Of a stretch of DNA of 64,000 nt, positions 32,578-44,427 are shown in pieces. The first letter of the stretch is position 1, and every line of letters begins with the position of its first letter. A program made the position numbers and the translations under genes. Below the pieces are notes generated by a model. That model saw only the letters and a list, made by a program, of their open reading frames with translations, had not been told where the DNA came from and made no database searches. Origin of the DNA: Euclidia mi (taxonomy: Eukaryota; Arthropoda; Insecta; Lepidoptera; Erebidae); the NCBI GenBank assembly GCA_944739405.2, contig OX123190.2:58423805-58487804 (forward strand), written 5' to 3'.

Positions 32578-33010
32578 GGATTACAAGAGCTAAACGCGAG
32601 TTTTATAATGCTTTAAAGTATATGATTCAATGCAGTTAACACAATCAGAAAAATATATGATATTTTTCAGGATATAACCTAGTTAAGTAGTGTGTTGAAA
32701 ACATAATACAACTAACTTTAATCGATAGAAAAAAATCACAAAGATACCTCAAAAAAATATTTTAACGAATAAAAACCATATTAAAATACATACAATCATA
32801 CTGATTTTTTGACAAATTATTCAACAAGCAACATACTAACGAAATACTGTTTTAGTTTTTTAATCCAATCAAAATATTTTCTGTAATTAATTTATTTCAT
32901 GGTTGGTAAAATGTTCTGAACGTCCCGTCGTCGTCGCGCTTCTCTTTCTTATGCATACAATCCGACAGCGACAGCAACAGCTCAACTCAATAGCTGTTAT
33001 CAGCGCCTTA
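32578..33010. other. Copy B-only insertion of unknown type
   Basis: About 430 bp present only in copy B; in copy A the flanks join near 3212 (ATTAAGGAGTCTAG). It is AT-rich except for a GC-richer right end (CGTCCCGTCGTCGTCGCG). I see no terminal repeats, tail or clear target duplication. Confidence 0.55.
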
Positions 33011-33743
33011 TGGATTCTAGACGTAGCCCGCGGTCCCACCTGCGTAAATTATACACCTAGGGATCACACTTTACATTACACACATACTATCGGTTAATCA
33101 CATCACACTATACATACTATTAGTGAAAATCAAAGTTACTCGAATCCGTTCATATTCTTTCAAGATATTTCTTTTAAAGTGTTTATATGCAACATTATCG
33201 TGATTTATTATTAACTGAAGTCTAATAAATACTAACCTCAGTGCCAATGTTTTCCTTTCTGCTTCACCTGGGAAAGATAGAAAAGAAAATATTAAAGTTA
33301 TCTTTTAAATCTTATTGCTATTCAAGCCTGGCAGGCACTATCCTCTTAGAAGTTACTTCGACCAAAAATGATATCTACCTACTAACTAGCGGATCCAGCA
33401 GAAGTTGTCCTGCCAGACCTTTGTGTCATATTTGATGACACATTCACACATCTACAGACGCAACAATAACATTTTAAAACGACCCAGGAAATCCTTAAAA
33501 TGTAAACACATTGGTCCAGCTAGTTAAGGAGTAGTTTGGTGACAAACACACTAGGGTAAACCATACTAATGTTGGCACCCCCTCAATGATTGGCACTTCA
33601 CAGCTTTTTTCTGGTTATCAAAATATTTTCTGTTTTGTATGACAGAGTTACACAATCATAAGGAAAATATTCAATCCCTTATACTACCATCACCTATTTA
33701 ATGTGTCCAAAGCCAAAAATCTTTCTGTGAAAGCTGTTATAAA

Positions 33744-34673
33744 GTACAATGGCAGATCTCCATACATCAAATTGTCTGAAATTAAATTGAAGCGTACAGT
33801 AATAAAAAATATATAAAAAAATTCGGCGTAAGTAACAGAGTCTACAAATGATTATATTTTTACTCGGGAAAGCCGGAAAAAGAAGATATTTGTGTTTTAT
33901 TTTTTAGTTATGAATGAACAATGTACGTTTGAATTATCAAATGACATACATATTATGTCAAATTGACATAAAACAGAAACTGCATAAAGGACATTTTCCA
34001 AAGACAAAAGCAGATCTGCACATTTTAAATCGATTTTATGTGAAATCGATACAACATTAAATAATGCTGTGACGTTTAGTTCCATTTTTATTTGATTTAA
34101 AAGTTGATTTGCTTGAAAAATATTAGCTTATTGGTATAATTTTGACTTAAGATAAAATACTATGGGAGCATAGGGTTCCCACCAAGATCTTAGGGTCCCA
34201 AGCCAACCTCACCTGCAAGTGGTGCACCTGCCGATCAACGGACTAGGCTCTGGCAAACAAAATATCCCGATAAGCGGCAATAGGCTCGCCATCTATTACG
34301 TGGGATCAAAACACTGGCGAAAAGTGGGCGTTTAATATGCCTAAGATAAAATAACTGCATTTTAATAATTATATTTTAAACCAAACCAACCCTATAAAAT
34401 TCGATCATATCGATTATTTATTTAATAATCGATACGGATCACAAGCACTCATGTCTATTCCTGTCACACCAGTGTCTACGGCAACAATCAAATAATAAAA
34501 TAGGTACCTAGTTCGTAATCAATTAAAATGCTTTTTTATCATCATAAAATACTCCGACTTTAGCGAAACAAAGTGAAAATATTAAAAATTCTAGGAAAAA
34601 AGAAACAATTTGTTTTGTTCATGTGAAGTTTAAGGTCGCCACAACAAACCCAGACCAAATTCTGCCATTGTCC
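33744..34673. mobile_element. AAA/TTT-flanked element (Spy-like), copy 2, with nested SINE
   Basis: Counterpart of 3944-4639. The left end has one substitution (TACAATGGCAGA) and the right end is intact (TCTGCCATTGTCC, then TTT). It is about 230 bp longer because of the SINE-like insertion at 34160-34341 and neighbouring sequence. Confidence 0.6.
34160..34341 (+). mobile_element. SINE-like insertion with 12 bp target duplication
   Basis: TAAGATAAAATA flanks both ends (34148-34159 and 34342-34353). The body GGTCCCAAGCCAACCTCACC to GCGAAAAGTGGGCGTTTAAT is the complement of the insert at 10238-10478, without that copy's CATA tail. So the two duplication copies each received a member of one subfamily at different places. 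Confidence 0.85.
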
Positions 34674-34993
34674 TTTGCGCGTGAAGGAATCTATAAAATG
34701 TTAACGAAAAGTATAAGTTCCGTAGCATGATTTACGATCAATATAGGGATTGCGGGAAAAGTTTCTATATAATTTTTTGGTCTATTTCTATTGACTAATT
34801 AATTTTAACCGCATTTAACATTATTTTAGCATTGTAAAGTAAATATAACCAATTTTTCGTCGGTGCCAATAACTATAATTTATTTTGTTTGATTTTATAA
34901 TCATTGGCATCTTATGCCCATCAATATACTTTCCAGCTTTTATCCAAAATCAATTCTTGGCACTACCAATAACTATACCTTGCCTACCAATGA

Positions 34994-35257
34994 TTCATCG
35001 TCAACCTAGCGTAATCTCGATTGCCTCTAAGACTGTCGCTTTGTAGCCTGAGGTTCGCTTACCAGTCTAACCAGATTTGACAGAATATTAGCTTCTTCAC
35101 CAAATGACTTTCGTCTGACAGACACAGACAAAGAGATAGCGATATTCCATGACATAGACTAGCATCAGTTTTTGACTCCCACTAATGACTGTTACAGATT
35201 TTCATGACAGTCGGGACCGACGGATTAACGTGCTCTCCACGGTACGGGGCAAGCGAT
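34994..35257 (-). mobile_element. SINE fragment, GATAGCCGAGTGG family
   Basis: Counterpart of 4961-5224, with the same truncation. Confidence 0.8.
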
Positions 35258-35324
35258 AATGTACATTCAATAGCCACATAACTAGTTTAACATTTAAAAT
35301 TGGACTTTACTTTCAAAAGAAATA

Positions 35325-35712
35325 TAAAGCCTGGTTGTTCGACCTACGTACTGTACCAAAACTTAACCACGCAGCAGAAAGAGTACTCACTTAAGAGAGC
35401 ATTAACAAAATTAAAGTCACCCAGAGGATAGCAGAAAGAAATATCGTGGGTATTATACTGAGAGACCGCAAAACCAACATCTGGCACTAAAACAAATAGC
35501 AAATCTAAAGTAGCAGTGGGTGGTTCTTACAGCTCGCAAACATATGTGACCTTAGAGGGAAAAGAGACCTAGATGAAGACTACAAATGCGGTAGACGGAG
35601 GACATTAAGAAAACTGCAGGAACGGTATGGATTTAGGTCGCGTCGGTAGGACTGTGTTTGAAGGCGCAATTTGAAAGAGGCCTACATTCGGCCAGGAAGA
35701 AGAAAAATATGA
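35325..35712 (+). pseudogene. RTE-clade LINE, decayed 3' coding fragment
   Basis: Counterpart of 5330-5700. It reads TKLKVTQRIAERNIVGIILR then DRKTNIW, and further on KKTAGTVWI with a stop where glutamine is usual. It is somewhat better preserved than the copy A version at the first motif, but still shifted between frames. Confidence 0.68.
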
Positions 35713-38645
35713 AATATTATGCCCATTTACTCGTGGATTACACGTTGTGTACACAAGATGTGTAGAGAAATAGATAAGCAAGAAAATAAGGTGAAACATA
35801 ACGAAAAGAAACAAAGATTTTCTTTCAGAGAAGATCAAAAAAGAAAGAAAAGAGAAAAAGATACTGGTGGACAAACTAAACCTCTGTCGAACGAAGTTCA
35901 TCTACTTAAAATTTTACACGAGGATTAGGTACTTAGTTTAAAAAAATCTAACAAAAATAACAAACAGGAAATCATCTTATGTGCAGCCTTTCGTCCACCC
36001 TTTGCCGAGCATGGGCCTTTCCTAATTTGAGTCACAATACTATTGTAAGTCAATAGGAAAACTTAGCCTAAGTACTTCCCCCCGCAAAAAAAAAAAGTAC
36101 TATGCCACGCTGATTGGACGGGTTGGCACAGGATTTAATGTCGGGTTGTCCGTCTCTCCGCAACAGTTCTCTATGATTTGGCTGTTTTTCTTAGTGTCCT
36201 CTTCCTCTTACGATGCTCGAGGAAAGAAATTTGGAAACAATATGTCACTTTTCAAAACTGCCAAGTGCCAATGATTATATTTAATTCATATGCCAATCAC
36301 TGTATTCAAGTGGCAATGATTGTTACATTCCGCAGAAGTATGTAGAATTCAATACAGAAATTTAATAAATGTTTATTATTTAAATAAAATTAGCATTTTC
36401 TTTGAGTCTTGAAATCCTTTTTCCGAAAATGCAAACAATAACATTACGAACTTTGTTTTTTACGAGTATACGCCACTTATTCACAGAAATTTGCTTAGAG
36501 TGCTAATCATTATACTGTTTACCCTATTTAAGGCGCTGTTATACCTCAGAAGCCGTGAAACACCTAATTTTTCGTCGCGCATCTAGCCATAACGGTACAT
36601 ATTGCAAACTAGCAAAAATTAGAGCTTAAAGTCAAAAGTCTGAACAAAAGACTTTTGAAAGAATTTTTCATGTACGTAAAATAGAATCACGGTAAAAAAA
36701 TCACAAAATCGAGGCAGAAAATAATCTTTCGTCTCACTGTTTGCAATATTTTGATCGTAAGCTGTCATATTTTTTTTGATAATATTGTAGGAAATCTAAT
36801 GAACTAAAGAATTACCCTCTTTATTTTCATATTATACGTGTATATTTTGTAAAATTAAATAAAATCTGCCAAACGTCTATGATTTTGACGCTCAGTAGAT
36901 CCCATCAATATCAAACGCTTCAGCAATTTAAACCTTATTAGCATAAGCGGTGTACTGAGTGTCAGTTGCTAGTTTACGCCCCGCCCAGACCTCATCATTC
37001 GGCTATGAGCCCTGTGAGAGATAGGTCATGTCGCTTGCGTCTCCGCTGCACGAAATTTTACGTAAACATGTTTGTTATTATAATACGCCGATTTGAGTTC
37101 GTAATTTCATGATTTATGTTATAGACTGAATACTTTGAATCAAATAGGCTTTTCATGTAACTATGGGCACATATAATTAGGACCTAAGTTTATACTCTTG
37201 TTGCGTTTAATGTGTTATTGTTTCTGTGCTTATAAATATATAATTAGAAGAATAAAATATGGACAATTAGAGAAATGATGTTCTACGGAGGATTTGTACA
37301 AGAAAGCGTCGTAACAAAATAGAAATTCATCCATGGCCAAGTGATTATGATATATGTAACATTTTTACACAAATTATTTTCATAAGAGTATTTTATGACT
37401 AACTATGTTACTTATATATTATCGATTATGCATAATATAATTATATAAATTATTCTCACAATACATAGCTGCCACAGTTTTCAATTTTTGAAAGAGTAAT
37501 AACATAAAATCGAATCATTTTATGTACCTATATTATATTTCAAATTCATTAGCTTGTCAGAGCGCCTGGAGCGCTAAAATGCCGCCACGGCGAACAATAA
37601 TGATGACAGCGCTAATATGGCGCTCCGCAATCCGCACACAAGCGGTAACGAATGTTGTATTATTGTGTTTTGAACATAAACCTTTTTAGGTACATCGGGT
37701 AAAATTTTGATTATTCATAAACTATTAGGTATGTCTCAGTACATCTAATATCTTTTTAATTTCTAAAATCAATAATTTATAAGTAAGAAGGTGACTTATC
37801 TGTTTGCTATAATACAAGATATAGTATTTTTTTAATAATAAAGTACGTAACTAATTATCATTATTGTAATTACAGTGAAGTTAAAGATAACAGTTCTGCA
37901 ACGTCTTACACACATTTGACATCAGTCATTCCTAACACGATCTGTTCAAGAGCTAGCCAAGAAATGCCAAACAATTTTTTTAACAAAGGAGTTGTTTCAT
38001 TTTTGGCTACAAAATGTACCATACCTAAAAAAATAGGGAAAAATATCAGAAATCAGGGAAAAATATTTTTTTAAGAATTTACTCATATTTGAGATCATAG
38101 AAAATAAAAATGTTTCTCTTTTCTTGCCATATTCAATATGGCGGTTTATTGGATTGTAGCATGATACCTAATGCGTTCAGAAATTGTTCGAGATGAAACG
38201 ACAGAAGGTAAATAACACAAAGATGTAAAATAAAAATAGTTATGTATACCTGAACTTCAGCATACAGAGACTACAATAAAAATAATTTGCAATAATCGTT
38301 ATGAACCTCTTCTCTTAAGGTAAAAATTGTTTTAAAACTGCACTGGTCTTAGAGGTCCTGTGCATTTCGGAACGAAATATTCGTTTTGACATTTTGATGA
38401 TTAACACTTGACAATTATTTTATGTCAATGTTTTCATAAAACGTCATTTGCAATTGCCACAATATTCCGCCATAATTGTTGAGATAGACGTCAAATATTA
38501 TTTTATTTTATTTTCTACATCTTCAAAACTATTTTAAAGTGGATATTTTTAGTTTAATTATGTTTATGGGTTAATTTCCTAGGATTTTTAATATGGTACA
38601 TGTTGTAGCCAGAGTTCCATACAAAAAGGAAACATCTCCTTTGAC

Positions 38646-39431
38646 TCAAATTCCGTAGTGATAAGCAAAAATTACAAGAGGGATAGCAGTGACTGGTTCG
38701 AATTGCGTAAGAATATGTTGACAGATTGAAATTTTTGTATAGTGGTAAAAAGAAGAGATAACAGCAGTAAAGCCAACGTAGTAAAAAATATATTGTACAA
38801 ATAAAATATTTGCAATGTAAAATCAGTTGCGCATGGAATCTAAAATGAACAACTGGCTTTGCAACAACTGGCGAAGCAAGAAAATATAACAATCGAGCCT
38901 TGTGGATTATTTGATTATTGGTGCCACGCCAGATGGATTAATAGGTACAAACACGATTGTGGAAATTTAATGTTCTAAAGTTGCCTATAAAAATGGCCTG
39001 GAGAATAGTATAAGAGCAAATAAAATACAAATATGGAAACATGATAAAAAAGTGAACTGACTAGTCTAAACAAATATTGTAATTGTTATTACCAAATTCA
39101 GGGGCAACGCCACGTTACACGCAAACAAAAGTGTTTATTTGCTGTGTGGAGTGGCGAAAGTATACCACTAAAAATAGCAATTATAGAAAGAGATGATGTT
39201 TTCTGGGAGAAGCTTGTGGCGTTTTATATGAATTGGCAGTTGCCTGTAATTGTTGATTCTCGTCAAGCTCAAGGGATGGCATTGCGAGATAACGGAGAGG
39301 AAAATGTTTCATCAGTGCTTGAAATTTCTACAATACCAAGCCGTAAAAGGAAAGTAAATGAAACTGTGCCTCGTGAACAACAGCAAATAATAAGTCTTAT
39401 CACCTCACACACTGCCTTTAACATTCGATGA
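38646..39431 (+). pseudogene. YqaJ-type (lambda-exonuclease-like) nuclease, broken
   Basis: The translation follows a YqaJ-domain order: SDWFELRKN (38688), SVAHGI then NEQLALQQL (about 38823-38870), the active-site block IIGATPDGLIG (38914-38946) with IVEI, then YYQIQGQRHVT (39087), CLFAVWSG (39132), and ERDDVFWEKLVAFYMNWQLP with VIVDSR. These residues form the Mg-dependent nuclease core and its support helices. It is broken by in-frame stops at 38727-38729, 38802-38804 and 38841-38843, a stop replacing the expected lysine after IVEI at 38968-38970, and frameshifts near 38911 and 39050. Proteins of this type are carried by some eukaryotic DNA transposons, notably ISL2EU-type elements, so it is likely transposon cargo. 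An AATAAA follows near 39509. Confidence 0.78.
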
Positions 39432-40084
39432 GAATTAAGAAAACCTGCCGGGTTGTAGCAGACAGCTAACTTTTGGTGAGCTGTATTTCGTTAATAAATT
39501 ATAAATGAATATAAATAAATATCTTTTAATAGGTATTTATTTTCTTTGAAACAACACATATTTGAAGCGAAAGACATTTTTTATATTTTTCCATACAAAC
39601 ATGTATGACGAGAGCTAACGAAAAAGCAGTAACTCAAATTCTAATTCTATAATTTTCTAAGCGACATAGCAGTATCTCATGAATAAGGTATATCCACATA
39701 TATTTTTAATGTTTCATCTATTTTGAAAAATAATAATGGGTTGGGTTTCGAAACGAGTCGCCTGAATTTGAGGGTATTGGTAGTGTAGGGGGCTTAAGGT
39801 AGTTCGTTTTAATCCCCTAAAAGTAATTTTGGCTGCCGGAGTTGCGTCTAAATATTTTTAAACAATTTCCAAAATTTCATAAATACTTCGGCAATTATGC
39901 AAAACGGAACATAGTTTTTATACTTTAGTACAGTTTTACAATTGTAATTTTTAGGTTTTATGTGAAAAACGTGAAACGAAACGCAAAACTGCCATCTTGG
40001 AATGATCATATTGACAGCTAATGTCAAATTTGTGCGTCATTGCTTTGGAGTGCCTTGGGTTAGGTGCGACTGTAATAAGTAAAT

Positions 40085-40180
40085 AAATAGGTTTTGTTAG
40101 GTTCTCTTTTGACCCTTAATCCGAAAATAGGAGCCCTTCGCAGGGCTCCGACAACCTTAGTTTATTATTGTTTGGAGATT
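40085..40180 (-). repeat. Fragment related to the 158 bp tandem repeat
   Basis: On the minus strand, CGGAGCCCTGCGAAGGGCTC, then GGATTAAGGGTCAAAAGAGA and ACCTAAC, matches the unit repeated at 61140-61540. It shows that the unit exists as a dispersed repeat. Confidence 0.65.
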
Positions 40181-40440
40181 TTTTTTTTCAGAGGAAACCA
40201 AGTATTTCCGGCAAGTAAAAATGGTGAGGGGGGTTTCAAGACCTCCCCTGCTCCCTCTTCAATCACTCACAACCCCTAAAAACGGCGACGTATTTCGAAA
40301 CCTTTGCCATAATAATTATAACCTATAATAACAATAAACATCCATAAATAAATAAAAGAAATCAACTTTTACTAAACTTCAATTATCTCGTAACTCGCTT
40401 TAGTTGAGATACGGCTTTTGCGCTTAGTAGAGCAGTATTG

Positions 40441-40560
40441 TGTTTTTTAGGGTACCTTAGCCAAAAATTGTAAAAACGGAACCCTTATAGATTCGCAATG
40501 TCTGTCTGTCTGTCCGCCCGTATGTCACAGCCAATTTATTGCAAAACAGATTTGAAAACT
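40441..40560 (-). mobile_element. Fragment of the GGGTTCCGTACC repeat family
   Basis: TTTTTTAGGGTACCTTAGCC, AACGGAACCC and TCTGTCTGTCTGTC match one end of the element at 21761-22465; the remainder is missing. It is nested within the TTAA element. Confidence 0.7.
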
Positions 40561-41107
40561 GGCAGGAATGGAATTAGATGTAGGTAGTCTATGAACTGCT
40601 TCACTATTTTTATACAAAAACAAAACAAACATAATAATGGCCTCTCCATACATGGAACTGACTTAATTATTTTTATCATCTTACGGCACGTAGGTATTTA
40701 CCTACTTTCGTCAACATTTAATACCTATAACGTCTAATGTAAACCAGTTTTGCTCATGGCTGCACTGTATTGTACAAACAGATTGATGTATGTAATATAA
40801 ATTTTAATATTAGTATCTCAATTCAATATGCTAAAACGTTTTGCTTGCGATTTTGAAATATTGGAATACGGATGTCGCCAGAATACGGCCGCACGCGACG
40901 AGAATGAAGGGGGGCGCCCCGCAGTAGACGGAGCTAAGCTCCCTTCACGTCCCCTGCTTCACCCCCTCATTTACCAAAACAGTCGCTTAGGACAGCGCCT
41001 TAAGATTAGAAAATAATAATATACAATGTAGAAAATGTGCATACGTTTCTCCTTTCTCTAAATAGGTATAGAAAAATAATTCAACGTGACTTATGTTCCA
41101 CTGATTC

Positions 41108-41336
41108 TTTCTATTTTTTTTATTAAAAAAGACAACTCCCACACTAGGAATAAATCCTGTGTCGCGGGGGACTTTTACAAACATACAACCAACGGACACA
41201 ATGAACACCCAGACTTGAAACAACAATTTATGGATCACACAAAGTGTTGTTTCGTGTGGGAATCGAACCCATAACACTCGGCGCAGTGTCAAGCGGCGAG
41301 GCGGCCGCTTAAACCACTACGCCAACCGTGCAGTCA
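41108..41336 (-). mobile_element. tRNA-derived SINE (TGGCGTAGTGG family), copy B only
   Basis: On the minus strand it starts GACTGCACGGTTGGCGTAGT (A box), with a B box in TATGGGTTCGATTCCCAC, and ends in an A-rich tail (TTTTTTAATAAAAAAAATAG). Copy A has the empty site near 6776 (CCACTGATTCCATGACG). Any target duplication is short (ATTC). It is the cleanest member of this family in the window. Confidence 0.85.
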
Positions 41337-41887
41337 ATTCCATAACGGTGATAATCAACTTTCTGAGAAATAAAAATAAAACTAACTGAAGATTCTTTTA
41401 CTAATCTCATAATTTATATCTAAATTTAGAACCTGACATTTCTTGAAACCTATAAAAATTAAATATGTCTGGTTTAATATGAACTGAACCACCAATTAGC
41501 AAGTCACATCAAACCGTTTTAATGTTAATTAGTGGTTTGTGTTTTGTTTAACGTTCCTCATTTACAGCCTAACATAACATTTTAGTAACTAGATAATAGT
41601 TTATTAATAAAACAACTATTTACCCTTTTAAACAATTAGATTATTTTAATAGTTTTGTAACTATGTTTTAATTTATAATTGCTGGTTGTCTGCGTTAACC
41701 GACGAGTGATATTTTAATGTTATTTTAAAGCTAGCAAAACTACCATGATAAGCGACATGAACACACTTCTACTCTTAGGTACCTAAATTACTCGAGGTCT
41801 TCAATATTGCGCGTTCTGGAAAATCTACAAAATAAGGGTCAAGTGCGAGTCCGACTCCGACTCCGACCAAGGGTTCTTAAAACGAGT

Positions 41888-42290
41888 TCTTAAATTAAAC
41901 GCATTCATGCTAACCTTATGCATCCTTGTCACTCCCTCACATACATCTCAACATCATCATCTCTGCTAAATGCAATCTTCTTACATCCGTTTTCATCACG
42001 GCCCAGCATTCCGATCCATACAGCGCGACAGGTCTTATAACGGATTTGTAGATTTTCCCCTTTAACTTAACTGAATCCGTGGCTCAGAAGTTGTTCCTGT
42101 GACCTGTCACCATTTTATCCAACCTGAGGTGATCCAGTGCGTGACTTCGATCTTCTATTTCGCCATCCCCCTGAAAAGTGACCCGAGGTACCGAAAATCG
42201 GAACAGACTGATATGGACACTCCAGCAAGGGATATGGACACAGGACCGGAGAGCACCCTTATGAAGTCAAAACCATGGCCATTATGACAT
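41888..42290 (-). pseudogene. RTE-clade LINE, decayed reverse-transcriptase fragment
   Basis: Counterpart of 7316-7700, nearly identical in sequence and carrying the same lesions (GSECWAVMKTDVRR readable, flanked by stops). The damage therefore predates the split of the two copies. Confidence 0.75.
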
Positions 42291-42373
42291 TTTCAACACC
42301 TTATACTTAAATAAATAATGTTTATCATGGCTCTAAGTAATTTTAATAGATTTAAACTTTCGCGATTTGTATA

Positions 42374-43666
42374 CGAGGGTCAAACTGAAAGTTCTTAGAA
42401 CTGGCCACTTATAAACAATATAATAAAAAAAATATTCTAAAATTTGAAAATAGAACTCTTTGCCAATATTACTGAGTATATATTTCATTCATTTGTCATT
42501 TGTTTTACGATTTGGCGGCAAATTGAAAATTGTCTGTGTCACGTCAACATGAATTTAACACGAGAAAATTTTCGTGCAATGATTTTTTATGACTTTCGAT
42601 GTCATTTAAGTCAACAAGAAAGTTATGATAGACTACGATTGGCCTTTCACGATGAAGCCCCATCTCGTGCGACTGTTTACAACTGGTTTAGTGAGTTTAA
42701 ACGTGGTCGCACTAATCTCACTGATGATGTACGTGAGGGACGGCCTTCTACGGCGACGACTGAAAATAACATCTGTGTTGTGCGGCGTATGATAGAGACT
42801 GACAAAAGAGTGACCTATCAGCAGATTCGGACAAACTTAGGCATCGGTATGAGTCAAGTGCACAAAATCCTCCACGAACATTTAGCGGTCAGGAAGCTTT
42901 GCGCCCGGTGGATACCTCATAATTTGACTAAGGCTCAAAAACTCCATCGTGTGGATTGGTGCCGTAAAATGATTGAAAGATTTAACGGAGGTGACTCAAA
43001 TGCTGTGTTCGACATACTAACAGGTGACGAAAGCTGGATTTACTGTTATGATCCTGAAACCAAAAGACAATCTGCTCAGTGGGTGTTTCCTTTCGAGGAG
43101 TTGCCAACTAAAGTGAAGAGAGATCGAAGTGCGGGAAAAAAAATGGTGGCCTCGTTCTTTGGAAGGATAGGTCATTTCGCAACAATTGTGTTAGAGGATC
43201 AAAAAACAGTTTCTGCAGAATGGTACACTACCAATTGTTTGCCACTTGTCTTGGAAAAAGTTCGAGAGAAACGACCTCGCAGTAGGATCCTCCTTCACCA
43301 CGACAACGCCTCGTCGCACACCGCCAAGCGAACGATCGACTATTTGGCGACATCAAACGTTGAATTACTGGGTCACCCGCCGTATAGCCCCGACCTCGCG
43401 CCTTGTGATTTTTATTTATTTCCAAAAATTAAAGAAAAACTTAAAGGAAAGCGGTTTATGAATGCTGAAGAAGCGGTGGCTGCGTATCGCGATGCCATTG
43501 AAGAGACCCCTAAGGACGAGTGGGCAAAGTGCTTTTCCCAGTGGTTCCATCGCATGCAGCGGTGTATTGACGTCAATGGACAATATTTTGAAAAGATATA
43601 ATAAAACTAATAACTGGCTAATGTAATCAGTTTTTGATTTTCTAAGAACTTTCAGTTTGACCCTCG
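42374..43666 (+). mobile_element. Complete mariner transposon
   Basis: 1293 bp. The terminal repeats are perfect for about 27 bases, starting CGAGGGTCAAACTGAAAGTT on each strand. TA lies on both sides (42372-42373 and 43667-43668). Copy A has the empty site (TTGTATACATCAT at about 7788), so the insertion is specific to copy B. Perfect ends and an open transposase indicate recent arrival and possible activity. Confidence 0.96.
42549..43601 (+). CDS. Mariner transposase, DD34D, intact
   Basis: 350 residues, typical for the family, with no stops. The transposase cuts and rejoins the element at TA sites in the nucleus. The N-terminal half is a paired helix-turn-helix DNA-binding region (about 5-115, with VYNWFSEFKRGRTNL near 43). 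WIPHNL at 121-126 corresponds to the family WVPHEL motif, and YSPDLAP at 279-285 is exact. Catalytic aspartates: D160 (TGDESW), D252 (HHDNASSH) and D287 (PCDFYLF); 34 residues lie between the last two. The frame is open 35 codons further upstream, but MNLTREN fits the family start and lies 175 bases inside the left end. The subfamily is not assigned. It is the only plausibly functional protein in the window. Confidence 0.95.
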   Translation: MNLTRENFRAMIFYDFRCHLSQQESYDRLRLAFHDEAPSRATVYNWFSEFKRGRTNLTDDVREGRPSTATTENNICVVRRMIETDKRVTYQQIRTNLGIGMSQVHKILHEHLAVRKLCARWIPHNLTKAQKLHRVDWCRKMIERFNGGDSNAVFDILTGDESWIYCYDPETKRQSAQWVFPFEELPTKVKRDRSAGKKMVASFFGRIGHFATIVLEDQKTVSAEWYTTNCLPLVLEKVREKRPRSRILLHHDNASSHTAKRTIDYLATSNVELLGHPPYSPDLAPCDFYLFPKIKEKLKGKRFMNAEEAVAAYRDAIEETPKDEWAKCFSQWFHRMQRCIDVNGQYFEKI

Positions 43667-44324
43667 TACATCATACAATATTATTTAGCGGGTCTTAGTC
43701 GCGATAATTTACTTACTTAAAGGTCGTGGTCGCGGAGGGACTCTCGTCTCTCGTAGTCCCTGCGCGACCACGACCGTTGCAAGCATGTAGAAACGTAGGA
43801 GAATAACAGTAAATTATCGCGACTAAGACCCGCTAAATAATATTGTATGATCTAAGTAATTTTGTTGGCACAAATAATTGTGTTACTCACTTAGACAACT
43901 CAGTTATTCGATTATGTTAATAAGCAGAGGTAAGTGCGTGTTGGCAAACATTATAAGTTATTACCGTATTTTGATCACTCCGTGTTCAAACACGGCACTT
44001 TAATACGATATTTTAGTAGTACTTATTTGTAATAATAATAATAATAATAATGTATTTAATTTTAACAAAGGTTTACAATATAATCACATTTACAACATAG
44101 GTGAGATAAGAAATAGTTTACAAAATAAAAATGTGAAACGTTAGCTCCCGTACTAATGTAGGCATACATTGTATCACGGGTGCCAGCGCCTTCCAGTTTT
44201 CTAGACAAAATATTCGGTCTGTGAGATAACAATTTTATATTTTTATCAATTAAAATCCACCATAAACAATCATGATTGCAATTTTCATTTAATATTATAA
44301 TAACTGGATAATTAAATGTAATTT

Positions 44325-44350
44325 TGTGTGCGTGTGTGTGTATGTATGTA

Positions 44351-44402
<52 letters not shown>

Positions 44403-44415
44403 TGCGTGTGTATCA
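44325..44415. repeat. (TG)n / (TATG)n microsatellite
   Basis: GTGTGTGTGTATGTATGTATG leads into about 25 TG units, in the LINE 3' UTR. A 61-codon Cys/Val frame across it is low-complexity and not a gene. Confidence 0.95.
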
Positions 44416-44427
44416 CAACGTTACAAG

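Larger units (their letters stand above)
36532..40999. mobile_element. TTAA-flanked 4.5 kb DNA element, copy B only
   Basis: TTAA lies on both sides (36528-36531 and 41000-41003), and the ends are an 8 bp inverted repeat, GGCGCTGT and ACAGCGCC. Copy A has an uninterrupted TTTAAGATTAG near 6676. TTAA duplications are typical of piggyBac and Kolobok elements; no transposase of either is recognisable, so the superfamily is open. The interior is a mosaic: mostly AT-rich non-coding DNA, a decayed YqaJ-type nuclease (38646-39431), a GGAGCCC hairpin fragment (40085-40180) and a GGGTTCCGTACC fragment (40441-40560). Confidence 0.78.
42345..43851. mobile_element. Fold-back MITE, interrupted by mariner
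   Basis: Counterpart of 7765-7976, with the same CTAAGTAATTTT flanks (42333-42344 and 43852-43863). The mariner at 42374-43666 entered the single-ended leader, just before the ATCATACAATATT repeat. Confidence 0.8.

Noticed and set aside
38554..38892. 112-codon minus-strand frame
   Set aside because: Lies opposite the decayed YqaJ gene, which has clear homology on the plus strand.
41230..41336. tRNA-like sequence on the minus strand
   Set aside because: Head of a SINE, with the A-rich tail downstream and an empty site in copy A.
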